Assembly: GCA_016648135.1 (NCBI GenBank)
Contig: JADDOH010002331.1
Span: 186,001 to 250,000, forward strand
Reading direction: 5' to 3'
DNA from: Agrypnia vestita
Lineage: Eukaryota; Arthropoda; Insecta; Trichoptera; Phryganeidae
DNA: 64,000 nt
Shown here: positions 54,924 through 64,000 of the stretch, in pieces
Position numbering within the stretch: position 1 is the first letter of the stretch
How the letters are laid out: each line of letters starts with the position of its first letter
Notes under the pieces: generated by a model
What the model saw: only the letters and a program-made list of their open reading frames with translations
The model's database searches: none
What the model was told of the DNA's origin: nothing
Position numbers and translations under genes: made by a program

Positions 54924-57900
54924 ATGGATGTTCCTGCCGTCAAGCTCGACCCGGGATCTCCAGTCCTTAGCGGCGATGGAATCGTATATTCACTGCCCTG
55001 TAATGCGAAGCAGGAATACTCCGGGATAGCTGTCCAATCCTCCGGTAGGCAATTGACTATGTGGTTGTTCATTTTGTAAAATACGAGAACTTTATGTATG
55101 CGAAATAAATAGAAAAAGCAAAAATGCAATATTGTTGTGCATCCCCTTTCGGGTAACGAACAGATAGGTAGTTTTTGTATAAAAGTGGATAAATAAATGA
55201 AAATGAGCTATAATCTACGTACAGTGTGTAGAAAACCAGCAAATTTGCTGTATCTCTAAAACCGCCGAATACTTTTCAACAAAATTTTCTGTGTGTATTA
55301 TTGGGCACACTAATTAGATATCTTCATCAACAAAAACAACTGCTTTTTTTTAATACCTACTTAAGTCATAAAACATCGCATTTCAAATCGAGTTCCTCAA
55401 TTTCCTATACAAATGCCCTTTTCTTTTTACCTACCTAACCTTACCTTTTTTAAAACTTTTATTATTGTCATAAAAATACTCAAGTGCATGTATGAAGATA
55501 GATTTTCCGCAATAATACATTTTTGAACAGACTCAATTCCGAGCGGTCAGTGCACGGGTGCCGAAATGCGGTACCTAAAAGAAGTGATCGAGTTATATTT
55601 CCTTTTTGCAATTAAAAAAAAGTTTGCGGAAAAGGTACTAATACCCGTCACGCACTTGGACGTACGTCGAGCGGACAGGTGCACACAAGATATGATGTGA
55701 ATATATTTCCGGTGTACAATGTTATAGTGACAACTAGCTCCATAATACAGAGACGAGTAGGAGATGGATGGGGACAAGGTAGGGTTAAACTGTTAAAATT
55801 ATGTTCTCGTGGATAAAATATGTAAAAAAAGAATGTCACTTAATGGCACACTTTCTCGATTTGACTAACCTTTAGACCGAGTCATATGCGACAAATCATA
55901 GATAAAACGGTGCAAATGAACCACCCGTAGAAATACTTGACAATTATCACAGGCAGCAAGAAAATGCGATGCGCTGGGAAATCGCAGAATTTGGGTACTG
56001 GCTACATGCACCCGCCCGTTCACCTTGTTATTTAATATACTTTACCTAGGAAGGGGCGATAGAAATTATAACAAATTTCAAGCAAAGTACAACAAGATAT
56101 GATATGGAGCTGAACCCCGCAGACCAGACACCTCTGTTCTTATCTTAATACTATTTTTGATTTCAGAAATAGCGTGGAACTGTGCGAAAATGGAGATCAT
56201 CGAAGAAGTAGCCGGCGGAACGCGCTATTCTGAGTTGGAAATATCGATTCCTGATATAAAGCAGGAATTCTCGGAGTACACCAGGAAGGCCGACCGGGGC
56301 ATTGGTGAGGAGTTGCTTTAAGCTTATTTTAGAAGCAAAAGTTCCTATCTATTTCTACGTCGAAACTCCGAAACGTATTAGTGCCAGTATTAATTTCTTT
56401 TATCTCAAATTTCTATAGAATTTAGTCATCGTAACGTCTGTAGGAATCGAAACCTGAATCTCCATACTACGAGGCCCGCCAAATTCATACAATTTTTATC
56501 CTAAAAAATGGAACCAAATTGATATATTAGATCATGGCTGCTTGAACTTTTTAACTCATAATCAAGTCAGGACAGTACCTGTAAATAATTATGGACTAGC
56601 TCTGTTACACGCTTTAGAACTCGTTTGTGTCAAATTTTTATACTTTAATTTTTTTTTTAATTTATAGCGTTAACTTTTGGGTGGAAATTATTCATTAAAA
56701 TAACTAACAAACCACATTGATCAATGTGTTTTATACAAAGTTTTCTACTGGATGGCATCGTGCTACTAGCCGGTAGCACTCCAAACTCAGCAAATTTAAA
56801 CTTTACCATAAAGGTAGTTAAGTTATTTAGCACACTGTGGGACAGTATGCTAAGTAAATGGAAATGTATAATTGTTATATTTGTGGCGTCAATAACTCGT
56901 TTTGACTAGCGCCGGAATTCCCATGGAAAATCAATTGGGCAAGAAAAAAACACGCGCACTCAAAAGCGCGGACGTCTGTGTTTACATACAGATAAGATCA
57001 ACATCGGAGATTAGAAACCGCTGACCTGACGCGTCCCACGCTGCATACAGGAACATGATAATGAAAAATGCACATGCGAATTCTGCTGATGAGACAGATC
57101 TCACGCAGACAAAGGAAAAGTAAAAATGCTTACAGGCTTGCTCCGCACAGGATTTTTTTACACGTCTAGACATAAAAATCGGGATATAAAAGACGTGTTC
57201 GCGACGTCCCAATTCAGTTCGTTTCCCCACGCCTTAACCACAACGTTTCGAAGATAAATAAACCCTATAAAACTGACCACGACTTTCTGTTCGTATCAGC
57301 TGTTTTTCATCCTGTGACACATTGTACAAAAGTGGGTTACGAGATACGGTACCCCACATATTGTTACAGATACGTTATCTGCTAATGTATGCAAGACTTT
57401 AGTCATACAACAAGACGGGAAGCATATTTTATTTATACAGTTAATGTTATTTTAAGGATATTTAATTTTTATTGCAGATCTCTTGGGACCACAACATCCA
57501 ACCATGACAGACTTGACCGTGTCTCAGAAAAATCCAGGAAAAGAGCCAGAATTGGGGACTTTACTTCCCACCAACAAAACTTCAAAAAGTCATATACGGA
57601 CAGGACTGAAACTATTTTCGTGTTCAGAGTGCACTTATTCGTGTAAACGGACAACAACCTTGAGAAGCCATATGCTTATTCATACTGGGGAAAGACCGTT
57701 TGCGTGTTCGCAGTGCAGTTATACGTGTAATCAGAAAAGTCACCTGATATGTCATAAACTTATTCACTCTGGGGAGAAACCGTTTTCATGTACGCAGTGC
57801 GGTTATTCGAGTAATCAGAGAGGCCATCTACGACGTCATATGCGTACACACACTACGAAGAAACCATTTTCGTGTTCACAGTGCACTTATTCATGTTATC

Positions 57901-58700
57901 GGAAAATCCATTTAGAAAGCCATGTGCTTTCTCACTCTAGGATTAAACCGTTTTCATGCTTACAATGCTCTTATACATGCGATCGCAAATCTCATTTAAA
58001 AAGCCATAATCTTACGCACACTGGGGAAACACCATTTTCATGTTCAAATTGTACTTATACCTGTAATCAGAAAAGCCACCTAAGAAGTCATATGCTCATT
58101 CACTCGGGAGAGAAACCGTTTACGTGTTCACAGTGCACTTATTCATGTAGTCAAAAAAGTCACCTACGAAGCCATATGCTTGTTCACACTGGAGAAAAAC
58201 CCTTTTCATGTTCACAGTGCAGCTATACATGCAATCGGAAAACCCATTTAAAAAGCCACATGCTTTCTCACAATGAGGTTAAACCGTTTACATGTTCACA
58301 GTGCGCATACACTTGTAATCAGAAAACCCACTTAAAGACCCACATGCTTGTTCACACTGGTTTGAAACCGTTCTCATGTTCGTATTGCACTTATTCAAGC
58401 ATTCGTAAAACCACCTTAAAAGGCCACATGCTAACTCACACTGCGGAAAAACCATTTTCATGTACACAGTGCACTTATTCGTGTAATCGGAAATTCCGTT
58501 TAAAAAACCATATGCTCACTCACACTAGGGAAAAACCATTTTCATGTGCGCATTGCTCTTACTTGTGTAATCAGAAAAGCCACCTGAAAAGACATATGCT
58601 TATCCACTCTGGAAAGAAACCGTTCTCATGTCCAGAGTGTACTTATTCGTGCAACCAGAAGGGACAATTAAGAAGCCATATGCTCATCCACGTTGGGTAA
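54924..58700 (+). CDS. C2H2 zinc-finger protein, gene E (three exons, thirteen fingers)
   Basis: Predicted nuclear DNA-binding protein of 493 residues. Exons: 54924-55044, 56167-56304 and 57478-58700, introns phase 1 with GT..AG ends, total 1482 nt and open throughout. The start opens MDVPAVKLDPGSPVLSGDG, as in B to D. Exon 1 ends AKQEYSG, and exon 2 has EISIPDIKQEFSEYTRKAD, the family signature. The last exon encodes thirteen fingers at about residues 133-490, nearly all C-S-Q-C-[ST]-Y-[ST]-C-N-x-K-x-H-L. Fingers 6-9 differ little from one another, which suggests recent internal duplication. Linkers are a mix of HTGEKPFSC and variants. An AATAAA at 59509-59514 is a possible poly(A) signal. 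A MITE sits in the near promoter. Target unknown. Confidence 0.87.
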
Positions 58701-59508
58701 ACAACGTTCTCACGTTCACTCTTGTAAAGCACTGTAATCGGAAACTCGAAAGCATATTTAAGTATATTTCAAAAGGAATCTTCGAGAATAACTCCAACTG
58801 ATTGTATTCCCGCTGAAGGAACATGTGCGACGCATGTGACGCGACGTTGGCGTCGTTTGCTCGGCGAGACGAACGAATCCTTCTTCAGGAGCTTCGCTGA
58901 GAACCCAAGAAAGACTCGTGACTCGAAGAGTGGGAGACATTGATAATCACTTGAATGTACAAGGACAGAAAAAGAGAAGTCTAACATAACTAAGGTGGAC
59001 GGACCGAATTACGAAGAGTGGAGGAAAGTTCGTCTCACTGCTGGAACTCGATGCTCACTCATGAACTTAATGAATAAGAAGAAGAAATGGAGTTTGAAGA
59101 TGGTCGTATAATTGAGTATGCAATATGAAGATGAATCAGCTACTAACTCACTACATTGTTACGTCTTATTCGAAGGCTGCAACACTTGGCGTTAAATCTT
59201 GAAACAAATAGAATAGAACACTTCTTGGCTACCATCCCACAGAAATTTAAGCTGAACGATGAACGTTTCAGGACCCCATGATTGGATATGAAGACTCCCT
59301 TTACTTCTTCAACAATCTTTCGAAAAAGATAACAATATTATCCATACAGCGTAAATATTTACCAATGTTTTATCCATTTGACAGCATGTTTAAAGCAACA
59401 TTGCTACAAATGAAATTCTGTACTGTAACGCCGTATTTCGCCATTCCGAGGCCGACCACAAATGCACTGAACTGACTATGTCATGTCTATGTATGTCGCG
59501 GGTCGTGT

Positions 59509-59514
59509 AATAAA
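59509..59514 (+). promoter_or_regulatory. Candidate poly(A) signal of gene E
   Basis: AATAAA about 810 nt after the gene E stop codon. It is the first perfect plus-strand hexamer I noticed in a plausible context. Earlier variants cannot be excluded. Confidence 0.3.
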
Positions 59515-59877
59515 GCAACGGAGGCCTGTATTTAATTTCAATAAATTTAATTACAAAAAACTATCAAATATTTAACTAATCATATTGCTATACCAGAGTA
59601 TCTTCGTCACATCGGACGCACAGCAACTGTTCCAAAACTTAATTATGTAAAATAATTATCTGTCGTGTGATGTGGCCTCACTTCTGATGGGGGTGGGGAA
59701 CATTGAAATGGGAAATGTTTTAAATTATAGGTTAGGATAAATTCGGTCGGACATTAACTTAATTAGGTTAAGTGTTCGGGCCTTGTGATTTCTACCATTT
59801 CCAAATTATATAACCTTCTGTCCATATTATTTATATGCAATTTTTTAATCTTAAATAAAACCGTTCGCTAATAAAGC

Positions 59878-60180
59878 ATTTTTACTCCCTTTATATTAAC
59901 TCGTGGCGTCTGCTTGCTTGACGAAAAAACTTTGGATCGATTTTTAACCCTTTTCCCGTGATCCAATCGAGCTGAAATTTTGCAAGCAGATTCGTGGCGA
60001 CGATCAAGAAGATCTGTCAAATTTTCGTTAAAAAAAATAATTATTATAGTATAATTTTGGATTTTTCAAATTTTTAATGTTTTTTCATACAAGTTGTATG
60101 GAGATTCCGACGCATATGGTAGACACGAAACCCGAAAATGAGAAAGGGAGTATTGTAAAAACTTGGTTTTTATGGGTTAC
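59878..60180. repeat. Dispersed repeat, short copy
   Basis: Same sequence order as 32803-33475 but without that copy's internal 400-bp extra segment. Shared words include CCCTTTTCCCGTGATCCAAT and GACGATCAAGAAGATCT. Ends read TACTCCC… and …GGGAGTA, a possible TIR. Confidence 0.6.
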
Positions 60181-60639
60181 TTTTTTTAACTTTAAATTAT
60201 CACACCTGCCCCAGTGGTATACAAATTTATTCTTCTGTTGTGATGCACAAGTGTCCCCTCATTCACCTCCTACGGATGCTCTTCGACTTTTAAGTCTCCG
60301 ACAGTACCGTCGTCCAGTAAAGTCGGGATCATATAATTAGTGAAGTGTGTGACAATAACACTCCAGGTTCATAGGTACTTGGACCTACCTATTTGGTATT
60401 ATGCAGCGAGTGGGGAACTAGGCGCATAGGTATTTTTCGATTACTTACTTTCTTTAATACTTTATATTACATCCTGTCCTGGCGCTAATAAGAAATGGTC
60501 TTCTTGATGACGTGTGTCATGTTTTATTGATTATGCCTCAGAACATAGCTGAGGAGACCTCTTCTGAAACCGCACACCCGCCTACAAGTTGTGCGTATGC
60601 ATCCGTATACAAAATGGAGCACTCATGTCTGTCTACTTG

Positions 60640-60755
60640 TATAATGGAATAAAATATATGGTCACGGTTGCTTGATATTTTCGACTCATTATCAAGGCAG
60701 GAATCCACCTGTTAAGTTTTTGCTACTAGCTATGAGACACCCTGCAGTATAAATT
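60640..60755. repeat. Dispersed repeat, second clear copy
   Basis: Matches 18230-18325: GACTCATTATCAAGGCAGGA, ATCCACCTGT, then TGCTACTAGCTATGAGACAC and CCTG. See the entry at 18050. Confidence 0.65.
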
Positions 60756-62525
60756 TGAGTAAATGTCTTATTTTATTCATTCAAAAGAAAAATTTCATAT
60801 ATTTACCAGTCAAGACAGATTGATTTATTTTAGTGATTGAATATAAAAAAAGCATTTGTTTATTTTCAATGACAGTATCATATGGCAGATTGTTTTGTTT
60901 TCTTCATTTAATGTAAATAACATCATATTTTTGCAAGTCAGGAGATATCAGTTTTTTTTCGCTCATTTAATAAATTTTTTTTTACGAGACACGACAGTAC
61001 CTACTGTACATATGAGAGATTATTTTGTTTTATGCTTTCAACATAAAAGTATCACATTTTTACGAGATATGGCAGATTTTATACATTAGGTATTCCACAG
61101 AAATATATCAAAAAAGGAAATGTGGAGAGGATGACAGAAGATTAAGTGTGGAGATAATGGTGACGATTTTGACAGCGATCAAGTATTTTAAAAAGTAGCA
61201 TTTCGATGCCTGTGATTTTGGAGATTACATATAAATAAATATACAAAAGTGGTGTGCCAAGATAGAACAATATGGCGTTCTATACTCTCTTCCTACCCCT
61301 TCGAGGAAACAGCGTGACAGCAGTTAAATATATTAAGAAGTGAAGAGGATTTAATTTTTGTTGACTATTTATTAGCGTTATATTTGAATCGACTGACCCC
61401 ACAATCAATTCAAATAAACGTATTTATTTTATTATCTCAAGGCGGGGACTGTGAATGTCCTTGTTCGAGCGGCAGTGCCGCTTCGCAATGGTTTATATGA
61501 CCGGTGCGGTGCTGAACGGTTTTGCTTGGTAGTTGAAAAAAATGTCAACATGGAGACGATTGAGTAGGACCGATATGGAAGCTTTTGCTCTTCGAACGGT
61601 TCTTAGTAAGCGGTGGGTACCATTCACTGTGCTTTTATTAATTTCAAATTGTTCTTGTAAATTCTGTATGTAAAGGTGTTGGCGCATTAGATTGGTGGAA
61701 AACGCAAAAAGCTTTCTATTCTCATGATAGCTAGTTCCTTAAGAGTTAATATCATGACCGCTTACGGGTTTTCTATCAGGGTGTACTGGGAATTGAATGA
61801 ATTTTTAGACATTATTTAAACTTCTAGCATTAAATTAAGCAATCAACTTTGATGACAATTGAAAATATTGTACTATGTAATTCACAAAACTACAGCACGC
61901 AGAATAGTCAGCTCTTTTTTTACAGGGAATAAATGTTGAGCAAAGAATCCCTGCCATAACGCAAATACGTGTTCTAAAATATTTCGGTCATTTTTATTTT
62001 ATTTTAGTTAAAGAGACGTTGATAATACATACATTTGATACAAGCAAAAGAAAGTTATCGCTGAAAAGAGAATAAAAAATACCTATTTGAACTATGATCA
62101 CTTATAATGTTCATCCCACCAGGTAATCGTGAATTTTAGAAAAATAAATTCATCTATGAAAATTAAATTTTATTTCATTTCGTTTCACAATTTCAACAAT
62201 CATGATAGGTAGTAAGCCCTAAAACGCCCAGACTTTCCCACATAAATAGCTTCGTCTCTGTGAGACATATATTATATAATATATCTTGAGTAATCAATGA
62301 TCTTTTGTAACCACATTATAATAAACAGCATAATCAGTTTTTTTACACCTAACGTCATACGCAGTATTCACCAAGCCATGGAATACTCACTAGTGATAGA
62401 GTGAACATGAATTGTTTATCACGTTAGCTTTGTTTTGTCTTTATACTTGAGGCTTCTGAATGTTGTCAATTTGATTTGCCTCTACCTTAAAGCGCTCAAG
62501 CGCACTGTGTACATGACAACGGCAT

Positions 62526-63241
62526 CTACTTAGTGTGAGTTAGAATATGGATTCGAAATTTGCCTTTATTATTACTAGAGTAAGTGCACTGTGTACAAGA
62601 AAGTCGTTTCGTTCTGGTGTGGGTGAGCAAATGTGTTTTTAAAAGGCTTTTCCGAATGCAGGAATAATTGCACTGAGGACATGAAAACGGTTTCTCTCCA
62701 GAGTGAGTGAGCGTATGTCTTCTTAAGTCGCATGTCGTAACACATGTGTAAGTGCACTGTGAACATGAAAATAGTTTCTCGCCGGTATGACTGAGCATAT
62801 GGATTCTTATATATCCTTTGTGATTACAAGTATAAGTACACAGTGAACATGAGAATGGTTTCTCCCCAGAGTGAGTGATCTCGTGTCTCTTTAAGGTGCT
62901 TTTCCGATTAGAAGAATAAGTGCACTGCGAACATGAAAACGGTTTCTCACCAGAATGAGTAAGCATATGTGTTTTTAAGTGAGATTTCCGATTACACAAA
63001 TAAGAGCATTGTAAACATGAAAATGGTTTCTCGCCAGTGTGAATGAGGACGTGATTTCTTAGTTGGTCTTTGCGACAGCACGTAAACGTGCACTGTGTAC
63101 ATGAAAACGGTTTCTCTCTAGAAATGTTACGTTGTAACATTTGTTTGCCAGTGTACGGTATCTCAAATTTTGTGCTTCTTCCAGCGACTGAAGAAATTTC
63201 TATTGGCTCTCCCAATTCAGGATCTTGTAGTATCGAGACCC
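62526..63241 (-). CDS. C2H2 zinc-finger protein, gene F, finger exon only (partial, seven fingers)
   Basis: The final exon of another family member, bounded by a TTTATTTGCAG acceptor before 63241 in phase 1 and a TAG stop at 62526. It opens GVSILQDPELGEPIEISS, comparable to LLQDSDF in gene D and LLGPQH in gene E. It then has seven C2H2 fingers over about 165 residues, among them FSCTQCTFTCCRKDQLRNH and a finger with an odd VTTCDLRRH helix. The protein ends right after the seventh finger (HILTHTK). The N-terminal exon or exons are not in the window. The intron at 63740-63880 matches the gene D intron, so they should lie just to the right. Confidence 0.8.
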
Positions 63242-64000
63242 CTGCAAATAAAAATAATTATTTATTACATATATCGTCGGCCTATTTCTAACTATACTTG
63301 TCTACTTGACTTCATTTGCATAATATGTAATAAATAAATATAGATTAATAGTAAAAGTTCAGAAAAATGCATAGAGTTTTAAGAGGGAACATTTTCCAGT
63401 AAGAGTTAGACCAGTGAAAGCGAGGTGCATCACGCCAGCCTTTACCAATATTCGAGTAGCAAAAAAACCACCCTCGTTCGCATGCTTCAATATCTTCGAA
63501 TTCCGGCTAATAACCAGTCCCAGGCTAATATCAAAAGGTCCTACACTAGTAAAAATGCGTAACTCGCCGTTCCAACTCTGGAGCTCAAGAGCATATCTGT
63601 TAGGTTGGGTGTTTTCTGAATTTTTGACATGCCCAGCCCAAATGGTCATGAGAAGTAAATGACAGGACTACATTCCATGACTCTTGCGTAAGTGTTTGAC
63701 CATTTTCAAACTAAGCAAAGCGCCAATGCTATGAAAAATAAGAGTCTTCAGCACATCTGCGATATGGGCATAATCTAAGACGATGATTCGTATAACAGAT
63801 CCGTCTAAAAATAAGTATCTTTTATATAATTGAATGATCGATGCTCTTGGAATAAGTATTAAATAAAATATTACACTTTGAAGTCTCGAGCATTTTGCAT
63901 ATCAGTCAATTTAAGGAGCATATTAAAAATATAAACCTACTAAAGACAAAGCCCCAACTGTCGCCAACCAATCATCCAATAAATCATTAATTCATCAAAG
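63242..64000 (-). other. Intron of gene F running off the window
   Basis: 63740-63880 aligns with the intron of gene D at 51445-51600 (shared ACGATG, TATAACAGATCCGTCT, AAGTATC, TATAATTGAATG and TAAATAAAATATTACACTTT) in the same order and orientation. The open frames around 63359-63662 on both strands do not resemble the family and are probably chance. No PDIKQE exon is found before the edge. Confidence 0.55.

Larger units (their letters stand above)
58701..62525. other. Intergenic DNA between genes E and F
   Basis: Includes the gene E 3' UTR, a short copy of a dispersed repeat (59878-60180) and another dispersed repeat (60640-60755). At 62245-62300 a stretch (AATAGCTTCGTCTCTGTGAG) has an inverted relative at about 24345-24400. 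The frame at 61493-61687 (minus) and the other open frames are unrecognised. No host gene is supported. Confidence 0.35.

Noticed and set aside
63359..63662. N-terminal exon of gene F
   Set aside because: No PDIKQE-type motif or phase-1 donor. By comparison with gene D this is intron.

Overview
The window looks like eukaryotic, very probably lepidopteran (moth or butterfly), genomic DNA. It is AT-rich, crowded with transposon debris, and its genes have short introns with GT..AG boundaries. No rRNA or functional tRNA gene, CRISPR array or bacterial-style operon is visible.

The main content is a cluster of six related C2H2 zinc-finger genes, labelled A to F here. A is on - at 3.8-6.1 kb, B on + at 9.4-12.6 kb, C on + at 20.4-23.1 kb, D on - at 49.7-52.7 kb, E on + at 54.9-58.7 kb, and F on - from 62.5 kb with its 5' exons beyond the right edge. 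They share one plan. One or two short acidic N-terminal exons are rich in Psi-K-x-E motifs (for example VKPEPGSP, DIKQEC). A single final exon carries all the fingers (9, 11, 5, 9, 13 and 7 respectively). Every junction I could place in these genes is phase 1. A decayed copy of such an N-terminal exon, with its upstream region, lies at 0.2-0.36 kb, and an extra N-terminal exon lies upstream of D. Gene D has expanded its first exon into nine 60-bp (20-residue) units, each carrying a (V/I)KCEPG motif.

The other gene, on - at 32.1-38.9 kb, is a divergent member of the DXO/Rai1 decapping-exonuclease family. Its reading frames are open, but several positions that are catalytic in the family are substituted. 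That recalls Drosophila Cutoff, a non-catalytic Rai1 relative used in piRNA-cluster transcription. The resemblance is only an analogy from the lost residues.

Much of the rest is mobile DNA. There is a piggyBac-like transposase at 13.9-15.6 kb with one frameshift and one nonsense codon. There are remnants of non-LTR retrotransposons (18.3-19.4, 45.1, 48.7-49.2 and 53.3 kb). There are PIF/Harbinger-like MITEs with 3-bp TWA duplications, and hAT-like elements with 8-bp duplications. A three-copy mariner-like MITE family (TA duplication) and long foldback elements are present, as is a P-element-like family (8-bp duplication, about 30-bp TIRs), one copy of which still carries the first exon of a THAP domain. 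Between 38.96 and 43.9 kb at least three insertions are nested inside each other, immediately upstream of the DXO-like gene.

Exon boundaries are inferred from splice consensus, phase and comparison between the paralogues inside the window. No transcript evidence or database search was available.
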